NCBI RefSeq assembly: GCF_022810405.1 | Contig: NZ_JALGQE010000002.1 | Location: 356,196 to 420,195, forward strand | Source of the DNA: Rhodococcus sp. ARC_M5 | Lineage (GTDB): Bacteria; Actinomycetota; Actinomycetes; Mycobacteriales; Mycobacteriaceae | Reading direction: 5' to 3' | DNA: 64,000 nt | Shown here: positions 1 to 7,825 of the stretch, in pieces | How the letters are laid out: each line of letters opens with the position of its first letter | Numbering within the stretch: the first letter of the stretch is position 1 | Translations under genes and position numbers: made by a program | The notes under the pieces: generated by a model | Told to the model about the DNA's origin: nothing | Seen by the model: the letters and a program-made list of their open reading frames with translations, nothing else | Databases searched by the model: none

Positions 1-561
1 GTCGAGATCGAGGACTTCGTGACCCTGCGTGACGCCCTGACCGTCGCGCAGCGGCTCGAGATGGTGCGCCGAGTGTCGGTGGAAATCGAACAGAACGTCC
101 TCGAACTCGGTACCGACGGCCGTCAGCTCGCACTTCAACTCGAGGAGCTGTTGGGCGACAACGACGTCGATCGCCAACTGATCGTCCGTGACTACCTCGC
201 CGGCAACGAACCGTCGAGCACCACCGGGGTCGAGAAGGCACTCGCCGCGCTCGACAAACTGACCGACGTCGATCTGCTGGATCTGACGACGCTGGCCCGA
301 GCCTTCGGCTATCCCGCGACCATCGAAGCCCTCGACACCCCGATGAGCCCCCGCGGGTATCGGGTACTCACCCGAGTCCCGAGGTTGCAGTTCAGCCAGA
401 TTCATCGACTCGTCGGCGCATTCGGCACACTGCAGGGTCTGCTCGCGGCCACCGCCGCCGACCTGCAGTCGGTCGACGGCATCGGTGGCCTGTGGGCCCG
501 CCACATCCGCGAAGGCCTGTCCAGACTGGCCGAGGCCTCGATCTCGGGGCCGTACGACTAG
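1..561 (+). CDS. disA: DNA integrity scanning diadenylate cyclase DisA, C-terminal part (5' end outside window)
   Basis: The frame is open from the first base of the window, so the start and the N-terminal DAC cyclase domain lie outside it. The visible 186 residues are the DisA linker helices followed by a RuvA-like helix-hairpin-helix DNA-binding end ([17 protein letters not shown] near the C-terminus). DisA makes the second messenger c-di-AMP from two ATP while scanning DNA for branched structures. The position matches M. tuberculosis, where disA precedes the Rv3587c, carbonic anhydrase and mutY genes. Its stop overlaps the convergent downstream gene by 4 bp. Confidence 0.93.
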   Translation, partial: VEIEDFVTLRDALTVAQRLEMVRRVSVEIEQNVLELGTDGRQLALQLEELLGDNDVDRQLIVRDYLAGNEPSSTTGVEKALAALDKLTDVDLLDLTTLARAFGYPATIEALDTPMSPRGYRVLTRVPRLQFSQIHRLVGAFGTLQGLLAATAADLQSVDGIGGLWARHIREGLSRLAEASISGPYD

Positions 562-1433
562 GACGCCTTCTTCTTCGTCCCCGGCAGGAAGCCGGCGTCG
601 ATGACGGCCTTCACGTACGGCCGGGCACTGGTGATCAACTGCTCGGCGTCCGAAACGTTCTTCCACACGGCCGACGCCATGATGTCGGTGCGATCCTCGA
701 TGTGCTGATCGAGCTCGACGCCGCTGTCGGTCAACGTCTCGCCCTCGGCCGAGATGGTGAGCAGTCCGCGCGTTGCGAGTCGTTCTGCAGCAGAACCCCA
801 TTCGCTCTCGGACCACTGCCTGGTCAGCTGCGTGATGCGCTTGCCGAGCGCCCGACGGCCGGGCTGCGGGGTCGTGCGGTCGGCCTCGTGGAAGACGGCG
901 GCTTCCGTCGGGTCGAGTTCTGCGTCGATCAAAGCGGCGAGGTGTCCGTCGCCGCGCCATTCGCGAAGGACGGTGATCGAGTGCCACAGGGCGAGATGCG
1001 GCGTCTCGGGTCGAGCGGCGGAGTGCCATGCGGCCGCGAGCGGTCGTCCCGCGAACGAGGCGGTGTCGCCGATGTCGCCCAGACGGCCCGCCAACGTGGC
1101 CAGAGCAGGGTCGGCCGCCAAGGAGCCGAGAGCCGTTCCGAGAACGGAGTCGAGCAAGGTCCATCGGCGATCGGACACCGTCTCCAGGCCGACAGCAACC
1201 GCGGCAGGCCACGCACGCTCGATCAGGACCGGATTGAAGTTGTAGAACGCAGCAGCGACGACACTCGGCGCGCACGGTCCCATCGGGGCCGCCCGAGCCC
1301 CGACGTACCAGGCGTGACCGTCGAGGCCGGTGTCCTCGTATGCCGCACCCAGTTCGGGGTTGAAGTACGCGGTGACGTGAAAGGGTTCGAACGTCTTGTA
1401 GGCGGAGCGGGCGAGAGCTGTCGAAGTGGTCAT
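558..1433 (-). CDS. SCO6745-family helix-turn-helix-like protein
   Basis: A 291-residue soluble protein with no signal peptide. It resembles the actinobacterial SCO6745 family (sometimes annotated as a helix-turn-helix or SalK-like family protein). Typical features are the N-terminal segment with the sequence [13 protein letters not shown], a central alanine-rich helical region, and a C-terminal part reading [17 protein letters not shown], which looks like a winged-helix MarR-type end. The biochemical role is not established. It converges on disA with a 4-bp overlap, so there is no room for a terminator between them. The ATG at 1433 is the first start in frame. Confidence 0.7.
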   Translation of the reverse strand: MTTSTALARSAYKTFEPFHVTAYFNPELGAAYEDTGLDGHAWYVGARAAPMGPCAPSVVAAAFYNFNPVLIERAWPAAVAVGLETVSDRRWTLLDSVLGTALGSLAADPALATLAGRLGDIGDTASFAGRPLAAAWHSAARPETPHLALWHSITVLREWRGDGHLAALIDAELDPTEAAVFHEADRTTPQPGRRALGKRITQLTRQWSESEWGSAAERLATRGLLTISAEGETLTDSGVELDQHIEDRTDIMASAVWKNVSDAEQLITSARPYVKAVIDAGFLPGTKKKAS

Positions 1434-1448
1434 GACATTCGACCGTAC

Positions 1449-2183
1449 TCAGCCGGTGATGTTGAACGGCTCCGGCGCGCTCTTGAGTTCACCGAGCTGG
1501 GCGATCGCCTGGTAAGCACCGACACCGACCGGGATGCGCTCTTCGCCGCATCCGGGAACCGAATTGGTGCCGGACCACTTGACGGTGAAGCCGGCCTGTT
1601 CGCCGGGCTTGAAGGTGCGCAGATCCGATGCGGCGTTGGGGAAGCAGTCGATGTTGGACCAGATGCGCTGATTGTCGAGGGTGTAGACGAGTGCCTGCTG
1701 CAACCCGGCACCGACGTCACGCTGGCATTCGGTGGAGCCGATGTTGGTGATGACCACGGTGAACACGGGCTCTTCGCCCAGACGGTAGGTGGCCTGCTCC
1801 GGCGTCACCTTGATCGCGAGTGACTGGTCCGGGCACTGATTGGCAATGACGGGGGCCGGGGCACCGCTGGTGGTCGCAGCTGCGCCACCACCGGCAGCGG
1901 AGTCCGTTCCGCCACCCGAGCCGCCGGAACCACCTGAGCCACCGGAACCACCCGAGCCACCCGAGCCACCTTCGGTGGCGGACGAGCTCGGCGACGGCAG
2001 AGCCGAGGTTGTAGCCGGAGCCGCCACGACCCCGGCGGGAGCGGCCTCGGTGTCGTCGGAACCGCCGCTGAGCGAGGCGATGAACCATACGATCAATCCG
2101 AGGACGACAACGGCCGCACCGATGGCGAGCGCGCGGCGTCGCCAGTAGATTTCGGGAGGCAAAGGCCCGGTCGGTTCCAACAC
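1449..2183 (-). CDS. membrane-anchored protein with Gly-Ser linker, Rv3587c-like
   Basis: A 244-residue protein with a short cytoplasmic N-terminus, one transmembrane helix at about residues 18-38, then a long low-complexity Ser/Pro/Gly segment containing six GGS triplets, and a C-terminal extracytoplasmic domain of about 130 residues. That domain has three or four cysteines (NQCPDQSL, STECQRD, IDCFPN, PGCGEER) that could form disulfides, and it looks like a small beta-sandwich. The position between disA and the carbonic anhydrase matches the M. tuberculosis conserved membrane protein Rv3587c. Function is unknown. The reading frame through the GGS tract is intact. Confidence 0.8.
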   Translation of the reverse strand: MLEPTGPLPPEIYWRRRALAIGAAVVVLGLIVWFIASLSGGSDDTEAAPAGVVAAPATTSALPSPSSSATEGGSGGSGGSGGSGGSGGSGGGTDSAAGGGAAATTSGAPAPVIANQCPDQSLAIKVTPEQATYRLGEEPVFTVVITNIGSTECQRDVGAGLQQALVYTLDNQRIWSNIDCFPNAASDLRTFKPGEQAGFTVKWSGTNSVPGCGEERIPVGVGAYQAIAQLGELKSAPEPFNITG

Positions 2184-2273
2184 GAATCAACCGTATGCGG
2201 CCCGAGGCAACCTATCCCTGAGCCCACGCGGCGTGTCGCGCGAACGCCTCGCTCGCGCGGGCTCGGGAACGAG

Positions 2274-2909
2274 TCAGGCGGGCTGTTCGCCGATGTCGCC
2301 GATGACCTCACGCAACTGCGCGTGCCCCTTCGAGAGCTGGTAGGTGAGGCCGACGATCGCGAGTTCCCCGGCCTCGACCTTCTCGGCGACGATGCGGGAA
2401 CGCTGCATCAGCAGATTGCCGGTCTCTTGGACGTGCCGTGCCTCGAACTCGTCGACGGCCTCGTGACCGTCACGTCGGGCCGAGAGCACCGACGGCGTGA
2501 CGCGCTCGACGACGTCGCGGATGTAGCCACCGGGGACGTCTCCACTTTCGAGGGCGTCGACGGTCGCCTGGACTGCGCCACAGTGGTCGTGGCCGAGCAC
2601 CACGATCAGCGGCGCCTTCAGAACCGCGACGCCGTACTCGATGGAACCCAGGACTGCGGAGTCCACGACATGACCGGCGGTGCGAACGACGAACATGTCG
2701 CCGAGGCCCTGATCGAAGATGATTTCTGCGGCAACACGCGAGTCGGCGCAGCCGAAGAGGATGGCACCGGGATGCTGCGCACTCTCGAGCCGAGCACGAT
2801 CCTCGATGCCCTGCGACGGGTGCAGGACCTCTCCGGAGACGAACCGTTGGTTGCCTTCCTTGAGTGACTTCCAGGCAGCGATCGGATTCGAAGCAGGCAT
2901 GGGTTTCAT
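2274..2909 (-). CDS. can: beta-class carbonic anhydrase
   Basis: 211 residues, with the start set at the ATG of MKPMPASNP (2909), because the open frame further upstream is only the antisense of mutY. It interconverts CO2 and bicarbonate in the cytoplasm. Zinc ligands and catalytic motifs are visible: CADSR (Cys and the Asp-Arg dyad) and HDHCGA (His and Cys). Both are diagnostic of the beta class. Length and place match mycobacterial CanB (Rv3588c). It is divergent from mutY, and the 81 bp between them must hold both promoters. Confidence 0.95.
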   Translation of the reverse strand: MKPMPASNPIAAWKSLKEGNQRFVSGEVLHPSQGIEDRARLESAQHPGAILFGCADSRVAAEIIFDQGLGDMFVVRTAGHVVDSAVLGSIEYGVAVLKAPLIVVLGHDHCGAVQATVDALESGDVPGGYIRDVVERVTPSVLSARRDGHEAVDEFEARHVQETGNLLMQRSRIVAEKVEAGELAIVGLTYQLSKGHAQLREVIGDIGEQPA

Positions 2910-2990
2910 TGTGCACGCGCAGCGGGCGTACGGCGAGTTGGGTTCACTACTGTTGGTACCGATCACAGACACGAGAAGAAGGGCGCACAG

Positions 2991-3875
2991 TTGCCGATCG
3001 ATGCCGAGGCTCTGCTCGGGTGGTTCGACACCGACGGACGTGACCTGCCGTGGCGTCGTCCGGGCGTCAGCGCCTGGCAGATTCTGATGAGCGAGATCAT
3101 GCTGCAGCAGACTCCGGTGGTGCGGGTGGCACCCATCTGGGAGCAGTGGGTGCAGCGGTGGCCGGTGCCCTCGGCGATGGCCGCGTCCTCGCAGGCCGAG
3201 GTGCTTCGTGCGTGGGGCAAATTGGGCTATCCGCGTCGGGCATTGCGGTTGCACGAGTGTTCTCGGGTGCTCGCCGAGGAGTACGGCGACGAGGTGCCCC
3301 GCGACGTCGAGACGCTGTTGAGCCTGCCGGGCATCGGTGCCTACACAGCAAGAGCGGTGGCGACTTTCGCCTACGGTCAGCGAGTTCCAGTGGTGGACAC
3401 CAATGTTCGACGCGTCGTCGCGCGTGCGATGCACGGCAACGCCGAGCCCGGAAATCCCTCGACCACACGAGATTTGGCCGACGTGGAGCAATTGCTGCCG
3501 GAGAACGTACCCCGCGCGGCCCGGTATTCGGCGGCGTTGATGGAGCTCGGTGCGCTCATCTGCACCGCCAAGAATCCGGCGTGTCTGCTGTGCCCACTTC
3601 CCGAGTGCGCCTGGATCGAAGCCGGGAGGCCCGCGCACACCGGCCCCGCCAAGAAGGTCCAGAAGTTCGCCGGCACGGATCGGCAGGTGCGGGGCAAGCT
3701 CATGTCGGTCCTGCGGGAGAGCACCGGCCCGGTCGAGCGGGCCCAACTCGACATCGTCTGGCCCACCGACCCGACTCAACGCGACCGAGCTCTCGATTCC
3801 TTGCTCACCGACGGATTGATCGAACAAACCGAGTCCGGATTGTTCGCACTCGCGGGCGAGGGTTCGGACGGTTAG
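2991..3875 (+). CDS. mutY: A/G-specific adenine glycosylase MutY
   Basis: 294 residues with a TTG start at 2991 preceded by a GAAGAAGGG ribosome-binding site; no ATG or GTG lies upstream in frame. It removes adenine mispaired with 8-oxoguanine. Visible elements are the catalytic Glu35 (LMSEIMLQQT), the helix-hairpin-helix LPGIGAYTA, the catalytic Asp136 (VVDTNVRR), and four cysteines (191, 198, 201, 206) for a 4Fe-4S cluster. The cysteine spacing is 6-2-4, one shorter in the last gap than E. coli MutY. The C-terminal 8-oxoG recognition domain is short, as in mycobacteria. The 3' end overlaps the convergent TetR gene by 4 bp. Confidence 0.95.
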   Translation: MPIDAEALLGWFDTDGRDLPWRRPGVSAWQILMSEIMLQQTPVVRVAPIWEQWVQRWPVPSAMAASSQAEVLRAWGKLGYPRRALRLHECSRVLAEEYGDEVPRDVETLLSLPGIGAYTARAVATFAYGQRVPVVDTNVRRVVARAMHGNAEPGNPSTTRDLADVEQLLPENVPRAARYSAALMELGALICTAKNPACLLCPLPECAWIEAGRPAHTGPAKKVQKFAGTDRQVRGKLMSVLRESTGPVERAQLDIVWPTDPTQRDRALDSLLTDGLIEQTESGLFALAGEGSDG

Positions 3876-4474
3876 TTTCGGCCCGTGGCATCGAACCACG
3901 TTCTGCCACTGAGCAATCGGTCCACCACATCGGTTGCATCGATCTCGTTGATATGCGCAACCATCATCATCGTCCCCAGGCCGTGCAGCGTGGCCATGAG
4001 CAGCCGAGCCTCCGCAACGGCGTCGATTCGGTCCGAGCCGCTCTCCGCGCAGGCGTCGGCGATCATGTGGGCCAGAACCGACTCCAGCACAAGAAGATTG
4101 GCTCGATACGCGGACTGGGCCACGTCGGGTTCTCGCAACGCCAGGGATGCGAACGACACCCCGAGTCGATGAAATCGCCTGCCCTCGTCGTCGATGGGCA
4201 ACACCGAACGGGCGAACATCTGCAGTCGGCGTGCCGCCGAAGCGCCGGCGATCGCCTCGATCCGGGATCGAGAGTCCGCGTAACCGCGCTCGGAGAAGCG
4301 CGTCAGAACGGCGTCGAGCAGCCCTGCCTTGGAGTGAAAGTAGTACTGAACCAATCGCAGCGACACCTCTGCTGCCGCGGCCGCGCTACGCATGGTCAGC
4401 GCCTCGAGTCCATCGACGGTCGCCACCCGTTCTGCGGCCGAGAGGATCTGCTCTCGTCGATCCTCGCCGACCAT
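3872..4474 (-). CDS. TetR-family repressor of the adjacent MFS exporter
   Basis: 200 residues. The N-terminal TetR helix-turn-helix covers about residues 5-50 (REQILSAAERVATVDG ... LVQYYFHSKAGLL), and the rest is the ligand-binding core. I chose the ATG at 4474, which has a GGAGGG site 9 bases upstream; an ATG at 4492 is possible but lacks one. The gene is divergent from a drug-type exporter, and the 79 bp between them holds two near-palindromic sites (see next entry), so it very likely represses both genes and is induced by an exported compound. Confidence 0.88.
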   Translation of the reverse strand: MVGEDRREQILSAAERVATVDGLEALTMRSAAAAAEVSLRLVQYYFHSKAGLLDAVLTRFSERGYADSRSRIEAIAGASAARRLQMFARSVLPIDDEGRRFHRLGVSFASLALREPDVAQSAYRANLLVLESVLAHMIADACAESGSDRIDAVAEARLLMATLHGLGTMMMVAHINEIDATDVVDRLLSGRTWFDATGRN

Positions 4475-4498
4475 CTTCCGCCCACCCTCCATCGTTTG

Positions 4499-4537
4499 AT
4501 ACAACTGTACCAAGGAAGAGTTATACAGCTGTACCAA
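4499..4537. promoter_or_regulatory. paired TetR operator sites between repressor and exporter
   Basis: Two 15-bp direct copies differing at one base, ATACAACTGTACCAA (4499-4513) and ATACAGCTGTACCAA (4523-4537), are spaced 24 bp start to start. The second contains the perfect 10-bp palindrome TACAGCTGTA; the first has a single mismatch to it. Their place between divergent tetR and MFS genes is typical of TetR operators. Operator function is inferred. Confidence 0.7.
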
Positions 4538-4553
4538 CCAGAGGGCGGGCATC

Positions 4554-5915
4554 GTGCGAGATCGTTCGTGGGGCGTACTGACGGTGGCCTGCCTGGCGCA
4601 GCTCCTGGTGGTGCTCGACGCATCGGTCGTGAACATCGCGCTGCCGAAGATCGCTACCACACTGAGCTTCGAAGACTCGGACGTGCAATGGGTGGCCAGC
4701 GGATACACCGTCGCGTTCGCGGCAGCCCTGCTCGTCGGAGCGCGTGCGGCAGACACCCGAGGCATCCGGAAGGTATTTCTCTTCGGCGTCTGCCTGTTCG
4801 TCGCCGCCAGCGTGGCCGGCGGATTCGCGACTACCGGTCCGATATTGGTATCCGCGCGCATCGTCCAGGGTCTCGCCGCGGCAATCGTGTCCCCGGCAAC
4901 ATTCACTGTGCTCACCGTCACCTTCCCCGAAGGGCCCATGCGAACACGCGCAGTTGCGGTATGGACGGCGATCAGTGTCGCCGGAGGTGGAGTCGGCAAC
5001 ATACTGGGCGGCGCATTGACCGAATACGTCTCGTGGCGTGCAGTTCTGCTGATCAACCTGCCCATCGGCCTCGCGCTGCTGGTGGCCGCTCGGCGGTACC
5101 TCGGCGTTGGGCGCGCCGAAACTCCGTCGCCACAGACCGGGCTCGACGCGATCGGTGCGCTCTCCGGGGCGCTGGCCCTCGGCGCGTCGACCGTGGCGGT
5201 CACGCAACTCGGAGCGGGTGGCTCACGTGCGCTGTCGGTGACGATGATGTTTCTCGCCTCGGCCGGATCGATCGGGTTCGTGCTTCGACATCGTCGATCA
5301 CGCGCACCGCTGATCCCGTTGCGATTGTTCGCGATACGGAGCGTGGTCGTGGGAAACCTGCTGACTCTGCTCACCGGTGCGGTGTTCCAGATTCCGATCT
5401 GGCTGTACCTGACCTACCAGATGCAGCAGCTGCTGCAACGGTCTCCGCTCCAGGCAGCGATAGGTTTTCTGCCGCTCACCGTGGCTCTCGTCGTGACCGG
5501 CGTGGCGATCACTCCACCTCTGATGCGCAGAATCCCCGCGCACCTTGTCGCCGCTGCCGGCGCGACCCTGGCCGCTGCCGGACTACTTGTCCTCGCGACG
5601 GCCTCAGGCGCACCCGGGTACGTCGCTTCGGTGGGGGTGCCGTCGATTCTGATCGGAATCGGCGGCGGGCTGCTCAACACACCGCTGGCCACTGCGGTGA
5701 CCAGCGGGGTCGAACGCTCGGACGCCGGGGCCGCGTCGGGATTGATGAACACGGCCAAGCAGTTCGGTGGCGCGATGGGGTTGGCGCTGCTCACCATTGC
5801 CGCCGGGCTGACGGACTTTCGCTTCGCCTATTCGGCCATGGCAGCGGCAATGGCGGTGACAGCGGTGTGCTGCGTGATTTTCCTCCGCACCCCGACGCCG
5901 AGAGTTCGCTACTGA
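4554..5915 (+). CDS. MFS drug:H+ antiporter, DHA2 (EmrB/QacA-like)
   Basis: A 453-residue integral membrane protein with about 14 hydrophobic helices, as in the 14-TM DHA2 branch. It contains the motif VLDASVVNIALPKI in TM1 and motif-C-like GGGVGNILGG in TM5, both typical of multidrug antiporters. The GTG start at 4554 is preceded by AGAGGGCGGG. Expected to export a hydrophobic toxic compound using the proton gradient. Control by the divergent TetR is likely. Its 3' end overlaps the convergent hydrolase by 7 bp. Confidence 0.88.
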   Translation: MRDRSWGVLTVACLAQLLVVLDASVVNIALPKIATTLSFEDSDVQWVASGYTVAFAAALLVGARAADTRGIRKVFLFGVCLFVAASVAGGFATTGPILVSARIVQGLAAAIVSPATFTVLTVTFPEGPMRTRAVAVWTAISVAGGGVGNILGGALTEYVSWRAVLLINLPIGLALLVAARRYLGVGRAETPSPQTGLDAIGALSGALALGASTVAVTQLGAGGSRALSVTMMFLASAGSIGFVLRHRRSRAPLIPLRLFAIRSVVVGNLLTLLTGAVFQIPIWLYLTYQMQQLLQRSPLQAAIGFLPLTVALVVTGVAITPPLMRRIPAHLVAAAGATLAAAGLLVLATASGAPGYVASVGVPSILIGIGGGLLNTPLATAVTSGVERSDAGAASGLMNTAKQFGGAMGLALLTIAAGLTDFRFAYSAMAAAMAVTAVCCVIFLRTPTPRVRY

Positions 5916-6727
5916 GCGAGAAACTCGACCAGAGTCGCATTGACGGCATCGGGGCGTTCGAGGTAACCGAAGTGACCGGTGTCGGCGATCTCGACGTAGC
6001 GCGCACCCGGTATCGCGTCGGCGACGTCGCGGCACTGCTGCACGGGGATCATTCGGTCGTCGGCGAATCCGATGACGAGCGACTTGGCTGCAATCCGCCG
6101 ATACGCCGCCAATCGGTCTGTCCCGGCGCGCATTTCGAGTCCGATCTGCGCTCGCATGCCCGCAGTCTTCTTACCACCCGAATATTCGAGGATCGCCAGC
6201 CAATCACCGATCGCACCGTCGTCGGCCAGGGTCTTCGGTGAAAAGTTCTGCATCGCAGTCATTGCCGCGCGGTACGACGCGGGTAATTCGATCCCGGCGT
6301 CGTGGAGATCCTTCTCGCCCTTCGACATCTGCGCACGAAAGGTGGTGGTCTTGCCGAAGGTGGCCATCATCACTGCATGCGAGACCAGATCCGGCCTGGC
6401 CAAAGCCAATTCCTGGGTGACGCGGGCACCCATCGAGGTGCCGACGACGCGTGCTGCACCGCCGCCGAGGTGTTCGATGAGGGCAGCGGTGTCGGCAACC
6501 AGGTCGTCCAGCGTCATCCCGCCCGCACACTCGGACGACGGCGCGATACCGCGATTGTCGAAGGTGACGACCCGGTACCCCTGCTTCACCAGCACCGGAA
6601 CCTGATGGGTTCGCCAGACTCGCCCCGGACTACCGGTCCCCATCACCAACACCACGAGTGGGCCGTCGCCGGTCACGTCGTAGTTGAGGTCGATTCCGTT
6701 GAGCTTCGCGAGCGGCATTCGGATCAT
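5909..6727 (-). CDS. alpha/beta-fold hydrolase
   Basis: 272 residues with the full alpha/beta-hydrolase pattern: the oxyanion-loop region VVLVMGTGSPG, the nucleophile elbow GTSMG (Ser nucleophile), an acidic residue in FADDRMIPV, and the terminal His in DTGHFGYLERP. The ATG at 6727 overlaps the stop of the upstream hydrolase (ATGA), so the two are translationally coupled; ATG 6718 is a possible alternative. The substrate cannot be told from sequence. No signal peptide, so cytoplasmic. Confidence 0.85.
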   Translation of the reverse strand: MIRMPLAKLNGIDLNYDVTGDGPLVVLVMGTGSPGRVWRTHQVPVLVKQGYRVVTFDNRGIAPSSECAGGMTLDDLVADTAALIEHLGGGAARVVGTSMGARVTQELALARPDLVSHAVMMATFGKTTTFRAQMSKGEKDLHDAGIELPASYRAAMTAMQNFSPKTLADDGAIGDWLAILEYSGGKKTAGMRAQIGLEMRAGTDRLAAYRRIAAKSLVIGFADDRMIPVQQCRDVADAIPGARYVEIADTGHFGYLERPDAVNATLVEFLAQ

Positions 6728-7464
6728 CTTAGTGTGCGCAGGAACTCCTCGACCGCCATCCGATACTGCTCGGGAGCCTCGTCGTGAATCAGGTGCGCCG
6801 CCTTCTCGATCCGCACGTACACCGATCCGGGCTTGCGCGAGTGCATTTGCGTCATCTGACCCGCCGGGGTGATGGTGTGTTCACCCTCGATCAGCAAGAC
6901 CGGAGCATCGACGGCATCCCACTGGTCCCAGAAGTGCCGCGTCCCCCACTCCTGCGAAATCGACTCGAAAGTGTCGACGTCGCCGTGCAGTCGCCATCCG
7001 CCGTCGCCTCGGTCGAAGGAGTCCAGAAAGTACTGTCCCGCAACATCTCCGAAGAATTCACGTACCGCGTCGGCGTCGGGAAAGGGCTGCGGCCACGCCC
7101 GGATCATCGCAGCCCAGTCGTCTGCGGTGCGGCCCCTGAAGTCAGGAGCGATGTCCTCGACCACCAGCGCGGTCACCAGGTCGGGTCGTTGCGCGGCGGC
7201 ACACCAACCGTGCAACGCTCCCATCGAATGGCCGATCAGCACACTGGGCCCCAGTGTCTCCAACTGCTCGAGCAGATCGGCCACGAAGAACTCGGTGGTG
7301 AGCTCGGCCGGTGGGGGGCGACGGTGCCCCGGCGCATCGTAGGTGTGGACGTGCCCGAACTGTCTGAGCCACGGAACCTGCCTGCTCCAGGTGGCAGCAC
7401 TGCCCATCAGCCCGTGCAGCAGCAGCATCGAACGGCCGGATCCACCCTCGTCGTAGAGCATCAT
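6724..7464 (-). CDS. alpha/beta-fold hydrolase, Rv3591c-like
   Basis: 246 residues starting at the ATG of MMLYDEGGSG (7464). It has HGLMGSAATW (oxyanion region), GHSMGAL (nucleophile elbow), an acidic residue around LLIEGEHT, and AAHLIHDEAPE at the C-terminus. The place next to mhuD matches the M. tuberculosis hydrolase Rv3591c. It is divergent from mhuD with only 33 bp between starts, and it is the first gene of a two-gene unit with the next hydrolase (4-bp overlap). Substrate unknown. Confidence 0.85.
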   Translation of the reverse strand: MMLYDEGGSGRSMLLLHGLMGSAATWSRQVPWLRQFGHVHTYDAPGHRRPPPAELTTEFFVADLLEQLETLGPSVLIGHSMGALHGWCAAAQRPDLVTALVVEDIAPDFRGRTADDWAAMIRAWPQPFPDADAVREFFGDVAGQYFLDSFDRGDGGWRLHGDVDTFESISQEWGTRHFWDQWDAVDAPVLLIEGEHTITPAGQMTQMHSRKPGSVYVRIEKAAHLIHDEAPEQYRMAVEEFLRTLR

Positions 7465-7497
7465 CGCCGAGCATAACGGCGGAGTAATCTCGCGGGC

Positions 7498-7809
7498 ATG
7501 GCCATTGTGAAGATCAACGCGATCGACGTACCCGAGGGCGCAGGCCCCGAACTCGAAAAGCGCTTCGCCGCGCGCGCCGGCTCGGTCGACGGCTCCCCGG
7601 GCTTCCTCGGGTTCCAGCTGCTCCGGCCGGTCAAGGGCGAATCCCGCTACTTCGTCGTCACCCAGTGGGAGGACGAGGAGTCGTTCCAGGCGTGGTCCGG
7701 TGGGCCGTCTCGCCAGGCACACGCGGGTTCAGGGGAGAGCAAGCCGGTGTCGTCGGGAGCATCGCTGCTCGAATTCGAGGTCGTGTTGGACGTACCTGCC
7801 GCTTCGTGA
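7498..7809 (+). CDS. mhuD: heme-degrading monooxygenase MhuD
   Basis: 103 residues, an ABM-fold dimeric enzyme. It begins MAIVKINAIDVPEG and contains GFLGFQLLRPVKGE, very close to M. tuberculosis MhuD (Rv3592). All three residues known to matter in that enzyme are present at the same numbers: Asn7, Trp66 and the heme-ligand His75. MhuD opens heme to mycobilin without releasing CO and frees iron. No Fur/IdeR box is obvious in the short 33-bp region upstream. Synteny with Rv3591c-Rv3592 supports the call. Confidence 0.93.
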   Translation: MAIVKINAIDVPEGAGPELEKRFAARAGSVDGSPGFLGFQLLRPVKGESRYFVVTQWEDEESFQAWSGGPSRQAHAGSGESKPVSSGASLLEFEVVLDVPAAS

Positions 7810-7825
7810 GAGCGGACGCGTCCGT

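Noticed and set aside
1910..1970. Short tandem repeat (GGS codons) as a mobile or CRISPR-like repeat
   Set aside because: It is a translated Gly-Gly-Ser linker inside an intact membrane-protein gene.
3050..6241. A very long plus-strand open frame (1063 codons) across mutY, tetR, the exporter and a hydrolase
   Set aside because: It is a by-product of high GC: it overlaps four well-supported genes in other frames, is extremely Arg/Gly-rich and matches no domain.
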